A stretch of 64,000 nt of DNA from Blakeslea trispora. Taxonomy: Eukaryota > Mucoromycota > Mucoromycetes > Mucorales > Choanephoraceae. The position numbers were made by a program, and so were the translations under genes. Below are positions 36,121 through 46,589 of the stretch, in pieces. The notes beneath the pieces were generated by a model. That model was not told where the DNA came from, did not search any database, and was given only the letters and a program-made list of their open reading frames with translations. Each line of letters opens with the position of its first letter. Position 1 is the stretch's first letter. The stretch lies in NCBI GenBank assembly GCA_025331445.1, contig JAIWNE010000001.1, forward strand, positions 620,001 through 684,000. Reading direction: 5' to 3'.

Positions 36121-36212
36121 ATTGTGAGTTTCAAGGAATTTTATTAAGAAAGAGAGGTAGAATGATAGGAATGTAAGACGTGTCATACATTTACCCTTCT
36201 TTTACGGAGTCT

Positions 36213-36244
36213 AAAAAAATTAACCTTTTTTTTCGTTCTGACTG
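36213..36244. repeat. Right terminal inverted repeat of the Tc1/mariner element
   Basis: Perfect reverse complement of 34910-34941, ending CGTTCTGACTG next to the TA duplication. Confidence 0.97.
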
Positions 36245-39200
36245 TACAACAAAATTTTGATGTCGTCCAAGAGTCTGTAAGCAATCCTACTACTGAAGCA
36301 ACTAGCTCTACTCAAGCCATTGAACCTTCTTCAGAAGAGCTCCCTACCGAACCTGCTTCCTTTGTTGTTACCGAAGAATATTTTGAAGTCTGTACTGCGT
36401 ATTTTCCCTCGTTGATACGAGATGATCTTGCACCTGAAGTTAGACAACTCTTTGATACTAAGCTTGCTGAACTACTGCCTCAGACCTCCAACTTTATCAG
36501 TGACTTTCAAACAATCACGTTTATGATAATGTCCTGTTTCCGAAGCCATACTTTTGCTGTTCGCAATGGAAAATCAGTATTTGATAGATCAAATGGCTTT
36601 CAAATACAAAGCATCTTCCCAAGTAACTTTCAGCTACAAGATACCTTGATTTTTTCTGCCTCTCCATATGCTTCCAACTTTCTTGCCTCTCCTGATGCTA
36701 ATGACATTCCTTTTCTCTTCACTGACCGACATATTCATTTTTTGAAGTCTGGTTTTTATGGTGTTCGTGGCTTGCAAACAAAGACCAAAACAGATTATCC
36801 TTTGAGAACCCTGTTAATGGAAGCCATCTCTGACTCAGTCAACCAGTTCATCCAACCAAAAAACACTCTTCATATGGCCTGCTATGAGTCTGCATTGACT
36901 AACTATATTACCAATCTATCTGTCATGTGGGGTGATAACAAGATGATCAACATTCTCCTAGACAAGCTTTTGTTAGTGTTGCTACGTATTCATTTGGCTC
37001 CTACAAGAGAAAAAAAGCATCAAGAATATATCAAGTCTATGAAAAATGCCTCTAAAGAAAGAAAAGACGAAGCTGCAAAAGGAAGTAAGACAGAAGCAGG
37101 TCATCCTACCAACTGGTTTCCACTGCTCCATCAAAGCAGAAGAAGGTTAATAGTCCGCAAAGAACGTTACCGGCTTGCAAAATACAGACAAAAATCAAAA
37201 AGCTCATCATCTGCTTATATGAAGCAAAAATGGGAAGCTCGAGCCCAAAAAAGTGAGAAACGTATCGCAACATACACAAAAGCTCTGGAAACTAAGGTAT
37301 GTATGTCTACAATCAACGGGAAATCAGTCACTCATCTATGTCTATTATACCATTTTCAATAGGAGCCCAAAACTACTTCTGCCAAGAGAAAACAACCTTC
37401 TGAGCCTGATGTCGCCGAAGGTTCTGAGCGTCCAAGAAAGATCCCTGCTATCCAACATCCCTCTACTGCTTCTGCTGAGGCTGGTTCCAGTATGCTACAT
37501 ACTAGTCGCATGGAGTTAGATATTCCCACACAGCCGTACGAAGGAAAAGGGAAAGCGCCAATGAATCCCCAAAGCGATCCGAAACCTGTTACTTTCCAAC
37601 CACCCATGACAGGAGAGACACACACTATTCTGCCTGCTACACCAGAAGACTACGCAAGCATGGATGAAAATGATGTTGTCGAAGAAGAGGATGCTATAAA
37701 AGATGCTGATGATGATGCTCCTAGACACAGGTTGAATGGCTTAAAAGGCTTTATCAAGAGCTTGCTGTTGCGTGATGAAGATTTGCCTAACGAACAAGAC
37801 TTGACAGGTCTGCGCTCTGACTTGAATGAGAAGGAAGCAGAAGTGTGTTTGCTTATACTACGACGCTTAAAACCTTACATCCCTTCAAAGAAAAACTACT
37901 CTCATATTGGCTACCAGCTACCTTTTGTAATTCTTGCGAATGATTTGCTGCGCTGTGCTGGCTATGCTAAGTTCTGTCGTAAAATCTGCCCAATGCCTGT
38001 TGCATCTCAAAAGTCCTTTAGACTGGATACACCTTCGTTATTTAAGACATTCTGCGAGCATGGTGACAACAAAATGACATTTTTTGGCTATGACAACAGA
38101 GTCATTAGGGGCCCTTTGGAATACATCAATCATAAGGATGCTGTCTTCAATGCCTTTTTCAAGATTGATAGAATACAACAGTTGTGCAGACGTCGTAAAT
38201 TGGTTTTTGCTCATCATCTTCATTTGCTGCCTGGTGGAAAGTATGTCAGAATCCTTGGTATCAAAGAGAAAGCGCCCATGAAGCAGACTGCTGATGTAAC
38301 AGGCCAGAAGCGTCAATACAACATTCCTGAATCGACTTGGCAAGATATTCTCAATGAGCGTGAAAAAGACAATGAAACCTTGAAACAAGAAGTCGATGAA
38401 CTCTTGGGGAACACCAACCGTTTGTCAAAGCAGCTGAAAACCAGATTTAAAGAATTCAGCAATCAAGATTTTAGTTTGCAGATCAAAACCGCCAAGCAAG
38501 GCTGGAAAAACCCACTTAATCTTGAACCTGAAGTTGCTGTTGTGCAGGGTAGTGATTCTGAAGAAGAGGCAGGTGTATGTTGTCCTCAAATTGGTGAATG
38601 TATGACTGGTGTTCAGAGACAAATTGCAGACATTGTCAGAACTATACAAGCTCATATCCGACGTCCGCATGCCAATAATGATGAAGAGTTGATTACTGCT
38701 GCTAGAAATGAGATCAAGGTGTACATTGATGGGTTGAAGGCTGATAGAAGTAGGTTGTTTCTGGCTATTCAACAAGTCAAGTCTGAACTGGCAGACCAGC
38801 GATACCAGCTGTATATCCGCAGAAGAGCATTAAATTTGACAAAAAGAGATCAAAAAGCGCCCAGACAGACCAGAGAACTGCAGCAGATTACGGGCCAGCC
38901 TACGATTGCTAAAGCTGAAGATATGCAACTGATGGGTGACGCTGATACTATTGCTAAAAATTTTACCTTCTCTGGAACAGACAATGGTGTTGCCAAAATG
39001 ACTGAATCAGTGCCCGTTTCTATTCAAAGATACACTTACCATCTGAAGCTCTACAACAGGTTTTCTGCTTTGACTACTACTGAAGAACAAGAAGAAGAAT
39101 TTCAGCCTTTGCCGTCGTCCACTGTCATCAACGCTGAAGACATTGACTTTGGAAGCCAAAACTTGAACTACAGACACAAGCTTGCTGCTAAAAAGGCAAA

Positions 39201-39942
39201 TGATGTGAATTTGATTCAAGCTGAGAAGGTGTTGTCCGAAAAAAGTTTATCCAATGCAAGTTCCGTAGAAGCAATCCAGACAAACTATCATTTTTTGCAA
39301 GCCAATAGACAGACAGTCAGGAACTTTTATGATTCTCCACAAAGATCTAAACAGGCCATGAAGCAGGAATACTTTACCAAAAAAATCAAGGACCGCCTTT
39401 GCTCTCGCGAAAGGGAATTCACGAATCCTAAACCGAAAAAGAAAGATGTCAAGAAGAAAGGAAAAGAAATACAAAGAAAGAACCTGTTGATGATGATTGG
39501 TGATCGTGGCTTTGGGATAGGTTCCAGAATTAGAGGACATCTTAGATATGGTGGTATTTGGAAACAAGATCGGCATGCAAGGTATACGACTGTCTGTATA
39601 ACAAACGAAAACTATACTTCCCAGACCTGTGTGTATTGCTTCAACAAGCTCACTCATGCAAGATCCCGCATTATCAAACAAGACAAAATAACTTATAGAG
39701 AAATCAAAGGTACCTTTATCTGCTATAATTCCAAGTGCCCTTCTGCTCGTCACGGTCGTAACACAACCTCCAGAGATAAAGTGTCTGCCCTTGCTATTGC
39801 CATCTCCGGAATGACAACTTTGCTCTTCCAAGAAACTCTCCCTGTATTTTCAAGAACCATCAGTCACTCCAACACTGAACTGCACAACAAAACAGCATCC
39901 TTCTGTACAAGAAGCGGTGTATTGGCTGCACGCGAAGCGTGA

Positions 39943-41351
39943 TAAGCAAGGTTGTAAGTGTTACACAAACTCTAATTGCTTTAAATTGCTAAACCTTCTC
40001 TCTCCCCCCCAGACATGACAGCCTTGCCAGCGAGAGAAAAAGAAGCTTAAAAGTCTACTTTGATTACTTGTTTAAAAGAAAAAAGGAATGGACTCTGTTT
40101 CTTTCTTTCTTTGCACTTGAATGGTTTCCCCCCCCCCTCCTTTTTTTGTGTATTTTATTTTATTTTATTTGAAAAGAACATTGATCTTAAACAAAAGTTG
40201 ACATTTATCAACACGACAATTTTTAGTCTAATTTGGTACGCCCGAGTGTGGTTTCGGCATTAAAGTGAAAACAATGACACCGTTTCCCGGGAATAAATGA
40301 CACTTTGTTTACGTACCTTTCCTTCAGTTTTAACAGTTGCCATGCTGAAACCAACATGATTGATATTGTATGAATAGAGACAATGGTAAGAAAAAAAAAA
40401 GAGGGGGGATGAATAAGAAGGACTTGTGGAACTTAACCTATAGAGATATGTGATAAACAACCATGGTAAAATACATACCTTTCTTCCATGCAACCACTCT
40501 TCAAGTAACAAAAGGCTATTTGGTATGTTTATCTAACCAATCATCAACTAGAGGCAATAGCATAAAAAGTAGCTATACTACCTTATTGTTATTAGCTGGT
40601 ACATTAATTGCTTGCTTTTTTTTTTGCTTATACTAGTCTGAGTCTTGTTTTATATGTTAAACATCTTGGTTCTTTGTTTGACACTACAAAAAGACCAAAT
40701 CTCCATTCTTGTCATATAAAAAAAAAAGAAGATCATTTGCAGTAATCACTGTTCATTATTCTGCAGTGAGAAAGAAAAAGAGATAATAGGATGATTTATA
40801 GATGATGTTGTAACAATAAAAACATGCAAGTGAATCATGTCATACAAATAGCCATATATCCCTTTTTTATACTCTTAAAAACACAAACGCCACAATAAGT
40901 TCTACTTTTTCATAAAAGTGATCAACACCGAGCGCAACCACGTTCCTAACGCAAGAGTATTCAAAGCCCTTAATTATTAGTGTCACCTAACAAAGAATAA
41001 GAGCAGAACGCCTGTCTGGCATTTGGTTGATAAGTTCTCCGCATCTAAATGCCACTGCTCCGATATATACATAAAAAAAAAAGACTAATTAGGATGCCTT
41101 CTTCACCTTAGCACTTTAAAGGTGTAAGAGCATGTCAAAACTTAAGGGAACAAGTCCGGCTTTAAAGTCTTTTAATGTCAGAAGAAAGGGAAGGAAAAAG
41201 GCATGTCATAGATTCAACTAGAATTGTTTTAAAAAAGCGACACTTTCTTTTAACTCCCAAAAAGTCACACTACCAATTCGAAATAAAATGCATTCTTGTT
41301 TCTTTTTACTTTTTTTTTTCTTTTTATTTATTATTTAGTTTAATATATAAA
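39943..41351. other. Spacer right of the Fanzor-like gene
   Basis: Noncoding apart from weak hints. A GTAAGTG...CCCCCCAG splice-like pair lies at 39955-40012 just after the stop codon, inside the arms GCAAGGTTGT (39946-39955) and ACAGCCTTGC (40018-40027), which pair with one G-T. Near 40324-40490 on the minus strand, two tiny in-frame pieces (MEES and MATVKTEGK) with splice-like borders could be a leader of an unrecognised gene. A GGCATTT/AAATGCC pair lies near 41019-41053. Confidence 0.45.
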
Positions 41352-42606
41352 ATGACAAGTTTGATGGAAAAACAGCATGGTAAAAAGAAAAAAAAAGAGG
41401 AATAAAATAAACCTCTTTTTTTCTTTTATTCGAAATACTGATTGTTCTCTTTTTTTTTTTTATTGGGATGTTAGGTATAACAGATACCACAGTAAGCTTC
41501 TTTTAAAAAAATTAAATAAATAGAAAAAAAACGAGCTGAATATTTATGAATTAGACAGTAAAAAGTATACTCGAGGAAATAGCAAAAGAAAAGAATTGGT
41601 CGAGGGAAGATGTCACAAATGACTTGAGCATTTTAGCTCGAAATCGGATTTATCATGTAAATGCAAACACATAAAAAAAGAAAGGATCATGCCATTTCTT
41701 AAAATACTTAACCTCCTTTCATTTCCTAGGTACATGATTTGCGCGCTCTGTCCAGTGAGAGTTGGGCAGTAAAGTTAGAGAGATAGAATGTAAGAAAAAA
41801 AGGGTGGTCTGCTTTAACCTTTATATATTAGCAAATTGAGTTACTCCCACTTGTCAAAGATCTCCTAAGAATTGCAATTGACTCAGATTGGCCCAAGAAT
41901 AACAAGCAACCACGCAAGTATCCACAATTCCTTCTACTTTCTTTTTAAGAAAAAGCTGTTGCTAACAGATAGTATAGGCATGGATGAAGATCATGAAGAA
42001 ACAAAATGGAAAAAGGATAAAAAGAAAAAAGACGAATCAGAGGAAGATGAGGCTGGAAAGAAAAAGAAGAAGGATAAGAAAAAGAAGGGATTTGTCAGCT
42101 CTTCTGCTCTAGGCGAACCTGTCGAGCCTGCTGTCTTGTCAAACTTCAGTTATCTACAAGACAATAGCAGTGATACAAGTCTAATCAGCCAAGATCCAAT
42201 TACTATTGAAAATACGATTCGAAACGCTAATGTGTGTAACACAAGCGAGGAAGACAATGAAGATGAAGAAGATGAAGAGGATGAAAGTGAAGAGAATTCA
42301 ACCACTACCTTTACTCGCCGAAAGAGTGTTTCATTCAGTAACGAGACGTGTATTATCGATGATGTTAGATCGATAAAGAAGGATAAAAAGGATAAGAAGA
42401 AGAAAAAGAAGAAGGAAAAAAGCTTGGCGAGTATAACAAACACATCCTTCTCATCTTCCGACTATCCTTATACCCGTCGTCCGATAGTAAACATTCATCA
42501 CCAGACATCGAGAAATTATCAGACATTACCGCCTGTGCCTGCAGATGATTCATTTCTTCAAAGTATTCATGACAAACTAGTATCCTCCACTCCGGTAGAT
42601 GTATAG
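41352..42606 (+). CDS. Lysine-rich protein with a small N-terminal helical domain, unknown function
   Basis: Exons 41352-41379, 41559-41656, 41730-41768, 41832-41917 and 41973-42606 join in frame to 294 residues. The first ~90 residues form a conserved-looking helical segment (VKSILEEIAKEKNWSREDV, IYHVHDLRALSSESWAQIELLPLVKDLLRIAID), reminiscent of short SAM-like or helix-hairpin modules. The rest is low-complexity: KKKKDESEEDEAGKKKKK, an acidic run (EEDNEDEEDEEDE), RRKSVSF (a basophilic kinase-type site) and a second Lys tract. The last intron uses a GATAG acceptor and is the weakest junction. No named family recognised. Confidence 0.62.
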
Positions 42607-42763
42607 ATCTTTTTTGAGAAAATATACACATCTAAAAGAAAAAAAGATAAAGAAAAAGAAACCCAGTGTAAATATTGTTCATGTCTTGTTTCTGGCTTGT
42701 CTTTCTTTAAATAAGAACATTCATCCCTATAGCTTGCTGCCCCCCCCCCTTTTTTTTTTCTCG

Positions 42764-42777
42764 GTTACCATGGCAAC
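42764..42777. promoter_or_regulatory. X-box palindrome (RFX-type site)
   Basis: GTTACCATGGCAAC fits the RFX X-box consensus GTNRCC-N(0-3)-RGYAAC on both strands. It lies between the convergent lysine-rich and ClpP genes, 48 bases beyond the ClpP stop, so the gene it might control is unclear. Confidence 0.5.
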
Positions 42778-42824
42778 TTTAGATTGAACCGATCAACCCT
42801 ACTTCTTTTTTTTGTTTCTACATT

Positions 42825-43929
42825 TTATTTCACTTTATCTTTTTCCTGATCTTCAGTTCGTTTCTCTAAAACCTGATCAATCAAACCAAAACTCTTGGCT
42901 TCTTCTGCAGTCATGAAATAGTCTCTTTCCATCATTTTCTCTAAAGTGTATGTTAAGGGTTTGGGTCAACTATGAGCCAGAGATGACATGAACAAACATA
43001 CCAATAGTTTCTAAATCTCGCATGCCTGTATGTTTTTGATAGATTCGGTTCAATCGTTCTCGAACGCGAAGAATTTCGCGTGCATGAATTGCAATATCAG
43101 ATGCTTGTCCTGCAGCCCCTCCTGAAGGTTGATGGATCATGATAGAAGCATTAGGTAAAGCAAAACGCTTTCCTGGTTCACCTGTCATTGTTTCTCATAA
43201 GAAACCAAGTACTAAATCAGATTATAAGCATCATCTTTCTTACCTGCTGTTAACAAAAGAGATCCCATAGAACATGCTTGTCCATTACATAAAGTAGAAA
43301 CAGGCGATCGAATGTATTGCATCTATTGTTTTTTGGAAATTAAATTGAGTAACAATGAAATGTTTCTGATAAAACTAAAAGAGAAACATTACTGTATCAT
43401 AAATAGCCATGCCTGCAGTAACACTACCACCTGGTGAATTGATGTAAAGACTGATTGGTTTCTCAGCACTTTCTGCCTCAAGAAACAAAAGTTGAGCAAC
43501 AACAACAGAAGCTACATTATCGTCAACCTAATAACACATGGTGTTTAGATTGCTATTCCTCTTTTCTTCTAAAGAAAGCAGTATCTACTTACAGGACCAT
43601 TCAAGCAAATGATACGCTCCTTTAATAACCTCGAGAAAATATCATAGGATCGTTCACCTCGACCCTATAAAAGTATATAATGTTAATCAAGTCTTTTTTT
43701 TTTCTCAACAGTATACGCAAGACTTACAGTTTGTTCAATCACCATTGGTATAAGTGATTGAGCATGAGGTGATTCTGTCCAGCCAGTGAAAGGGGAGGGT
43801 GTACGTGTAAAAAAGGTCTATTCAGAACAATATTGAGCCATGTTGTTGACGTTTATAGCAATCAAGAGGAGCTCGTCTTACTCTTTTGCTAGTAAGAGCT
43901 ACTGCTTTTGAAAACAAACGGAAGGTCAT
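42825..43929 (-). CDS. Mitochondrial ATP-dependent Clp protease proteolytic subunit
   Basis: Serine protease of the ClpXP complex, predicted in the mitochondrial matrix. Exons (minus): 43882-43929, 43728-43817, 43593-43664, 43393-43527, 43244-43322, 43002-43181, 42825-42940, giving 239 residues. A basic, Ser/Th-rich presequence ([16 protein letters not shown]) precedes [20 protein letters not shown]. The oxyanion-loop motif SPGGSVTAG is present. Catalytic Ser lies in [11 protein letters not shown] (about 133), His in [12 protein letters not shown] (about 158) and Asp in [12 protein letters not shown] (about 208). All catalytic residues are present. ClpP is missing from yeasts such as S. cerevisiae, so presence here is taxonomically informative. 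Confidence 0.95.
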
Positions 43930-44459
43930 GACACTTTATTTTGAAAAGAAAAATATATATAAAAAAAAGGAGGAAATTGAAGTCGACCAAAAATAAAAGG
44001 GAAAATGTCTGTAGTCGTAAAACTGTGTGACATTGTGAATTGGAATAACATGCTTAACATTTGTAAATTGTTAGACGGTTTTGATATAGCAAAATCATTC
44101 TTTTTAGTTATTTAGAGCGAAATAAACATCGGGGGGAGTCATCTTTTCTTTTTCTGATCATTTTTAATTTTGCTAAATTCAAACAAGGCAGTACAGTGTT
44201 TAATGCAGGCAGAACCATCTGTGCTTGAAATTACCAAAGGGCATGAATCAGATCAATGCATCAAACCTCCGCCGATAACAATAGGAATTGACAGCTTTCA
44301 TTCCTTATATCTAAGATTGAATATCGCTTACATTATGTCTGTTGATTGAATGAATGAACAACTGGAACTCTTGGTTTCAAATAGTAAAAAAAAAAAAATC
44401 AAACCTGTCACAATACTTTTTATTTCTCTCTCTTTTTCTTTTTTGTTGAAATTCATAAC
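43930..44459. other. Divergent promoter region, ClpP / F-box gene
   Basis: 530 bases, AT-rich, no coding segment seen. Ends in a CT/poly-T-rich tract just before the F-box gene start. Confidence 0.55.
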
Positions 44460-46142
44460 ATGTTATTAACGCTTCCTTCAGAATTGATCTTGGCTGTAGC
44501 TGCCTATTTGTCAAAACACGACTATTATCAGCTTATATGTGTCAATTGTGTGTGTCATCATCTGTTTCTTCCACTACTCTACCAAAATATGCATGTATCA
44601 AACGACAATCATATGGAGCTTATCTTAAATAGACCCGCCTGCCACTTTTATGTTCGAAAGTTGGATGGTTATGGCTCTACATTTTCAAAAGACACTATCA
44701 AAAGAATAACAAAGGCATTTCCACAACTACAGTCATTCCATGTTGGCCATATGCGAATAAACGATCCACCCAGTTTCTATCGATCCTTTGAGAATCTCAG
44801 ATCACTTCACTTCATTTTGGGTGGAGGTACTGTGGTGTTGAAGGATGTCTTGTCTGTCATGCCCCATTTAGAGAGTCTCCGTATCGTTATCAGAGACTTT
44901 TTGGGACCTCATCTCGATGTACTTTGTCCAGTTCATCGGTTGTGTCCTCAATTAAAGCATTTGGCTTTAAAAGGGAATGGAGCAGAGGTCTATGAAAGTA
45001 TGATTCAAGATGTATCGATACAGCCACTTGTCTCGCTTGAATCCTTTGAACTTCAAGTGTCTTCTGGTACAGAACGAACTGGCTCATGGTTTGTTTTTCT
45101 TGCCAATCAATACCCTAACCTTGTCAAGTTGAGACTTGATTATCCTACATTCGATCCTTTTGAACCGAATCGCCATCCTGCCGAGTTTTACGATTGGTTT
45201 CTATCAAAATGCCCTCGTCTCTTGCGGCTCGAATGGGTCAATGTACTGCCCGATCATACATTATTGAAAAAGCTGAACCGCCATCAACTACAACGACAAG
45301 AGATGGTGATTGAAAAAACGGATCTATTGAGACAATATTGTGATGGTACTGGTTTACTTTACAGAGGTCTATTGAACCTATCTCTTTCGTTACCTCGTAA
45401 AAAGGCTTCAGATAGCTTTGTTGCATTGATAGGTAAAGCCTGTCCTCAATTGCAAAAACTGACATTGTCTGGATCCAGTTCTTTTGTAAACAATCTTGAC
45501 ATCAATGCTGTCCTGGATAATTGTCTGCAACTGACCTCACTCTATCTATCTACTCTCCGGCTTGATGTCGAGAAGCGAGAGCTAGAGATAGAGCATCAGA
45601 AAGTTCAGCGTGCACATCCATTGAGACGATTCTCTCTTCATAGCAGCTGCTTTCATCCCCAATCGCTTGGTTATCTAGCTCTCCGTTGTCCTGAACTAAA
45701 GCATATGGCATTAGACAAAGCAAAGCAAACGGAAGAAGGATATCAAATTCAGCTTCATATGCCGCATCTTCAGTTACGTGAACTTCATATCTGCGAGCTC
45801 CAGAACAGACATGTATTGCAGAGTGGAACTGTTCAGCTGTTTCATGTAAAGCAAAAACAAAAGGCTTGTTGGTATTTGGTCGATAAAGCCAAACTATCGA
45901 GTTATGTGAATACTTATAGCAGGGCTACCTCTTTCAAAACCCTCTCCAAAGAAGACGATTCCATTTTGGATACCTTGTTAGAACAGGACCCCAAGACCTG
46001 GCCTGAACCATTGTCTCGTATATTGACTACCTTAGTACTTGAAAACCGTACTGTTTTGGATTTTCTTCCTTTAGGCTATGCTAATATTTCTCTCTATTCT
46101 GTTGATGCTCTGTACCTTAACGGAGCAAGAGCATTTTATTGA
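44460..46142 (+). CDS. F-box/leucine-rich-repeat protein
   Basis: A single exon of 560 residues. The N-terminus is F-box-like (LLTLPSELILAVAAYLSKHDYYQLICVNCVCHHLFLPLLY). The remainder carries degenerate LRRs spaced about 25-30 residues (FPQLQSFHVGH, MPHLESLRIVIRDF, CPQLKHLALKGN, CPQLQKLTLSGSSS, CPELKHMALDKA). Such proteins usually serve as substrate receptors of SCF ubiquitin ligases through Skp1; the substrate is unknown. Lack of introns contrasts with its neighbours and suggests a lineage-expanded or retro-copied family, as is common for these in Mucorales. Confidence 0.85.
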   Translation: MLLTLPSELILAVAAYLSKHDYYQLICVNCVCHHLFLPLLYQNMHVSNDNHMELILNRPACHFYVRKLDGYGSTFSKDTIKRITKAFPQLQSFHVGHMRINDPPSFYRSFENLRSLHFILGGGTVVLKDVLSVMPHLESLRIVIRDFLGPHLDVLCPVHRLCPQLKHLALKGNGAEVYESMIQDVSIQPLVSLESFELQVSSGTERTGSWFVFLANQYPNLVKLRLDYPTFDPFEPNRHPAEFYDWFLSKCPRLLRLEWVNVLPDHTLLKKLNRHQLQRQEMVIEKTDLLRQYCDGTGLLYRGLLNLSLSLPRKKASDSFVALIGKACPQLQKLTLSGSSSFVNNLDINAVLDNCLQLTSLYLSTLRLDVEKRELEIEHQKVQRAHPLRRFSLHSSCFHPQSLGYLALRCPELKHMALDKAKQTEEGYQIQLHMPHLQLRELHICELQNRHVLQSGTVQLFHVKQKQKACWYLVDKAKLSSYVNTYSRATSFKTLSKEDDSILDTLLEQDPKTWPEPLSRILTTLVLENRTVLDFLPLGYANISLYSVDALYLNGARAFY

Positions 46143-46589
46143 TGTATTGAAATGTATGCATAATAATGCTTTTATGGTTGTAAAACAAAACTATGGTTGG
46201 CAATTCCTTTTGAGATCAGAGTACAAGTATGCTATTGTCTTGAAGACTTTGATTGAGTCTCGCGTTTTCAATAAAGCCTGTTTTGTTGTTTGATAAAGTG
46301 ATAAACAAACTCGGTTAAGGTGCTCTTTATGGATAGAATAAATGATCTGATGGCAAGCTTTTAAAGTGCAGCAGAATAAGTGAATTGTCTAAATTTAGGC
46401 TTTTGTCTACTATACTTGTGTGGGCGAGTTTAAATTTTTTATTTTATTTTTTCAAAGCAGTAAGCACCTTCCTTTCTTTCTTTTTTTCTCTTTTTTTTTC
46501 ACTCTCTTTCCTTTCTTTTATATACCTTTCTTTTTTGCTTATTATCCCCACCTTCCATTCATTTAACTCTAGACCACTTGTAAACAGAA
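46143..46589. other. Spacer and promoter of the four-span protein gene
   Basis: 447 bases, no coding segment supported. Pyrimidine-rich tract at 46460-46540 just before the next start. Confidence 0.5.

Larger units (their letters stand above)
34910..36244 (-). mobile_element. Tc1/mariner-family DNA transposon, complete
   Basis: 1,335 bases bounded by 32-base perfect terminal inverted repeats that begin CAGTCAGAACG and are flanked on both sides by TA (34908-34909 and 36245-36246), the family's target duplication. One open transposase gene on the minus strand fills most of it. Both ends, the duplication and the transposase look intact, so it may be active or recently active. Confidence 0.96.
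34526..39942 (+). pseudogene. Fanzor-like RuvC/zinc-ribbon nuclease gene, split by a Tc1/mariner insertion
   Basis: Coding parts: 34526-34909, 36247-37296 and 37363-39942, with a 66-base intron (GTATGT...CAATAG) between the last two. They share one frame across the insertion and intron, giving about 1,337 residues. The C-terminal third matches the Fanzor/TnpB pattern: an Asp in SGTDNGVAKM (codon 38980), about 211 residues to TS-QT-C, the CVYC (39628-39639) and CYNSKC (39721-39738) zinc-ribbon pairs, then SRD (Asp codon 39775). A Glu (39607) lies just before the TS, in TNENYTSQTC. The N-terminal ~1,000 residues show no known domain, with Lys-rich and coiled stretches. As it stands the gene is interrupted and should yield no full product. 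The first ATG is preceded by an in-frame TAG unless an upstream exon exists. Confidence 0.8.

Noticed and set aside
39247..39831. 194-codon minus-strand open frame over the Fanzor C-terminus
   Set aside because: Antisense shadow of conserved RuvC/zinc-ribbon coding sequence.
41175..41405. 76-codon frame ending KKKKKEE
   Set aside because: Its end overlaps the true first exon and intron start; the first part has no domain or conserved look.
42150..42443. Phe/Ser-rich minus-strand frame
   Set aside because: Antisense of the lysine and acidic tracts in the gene at 41352-42606.
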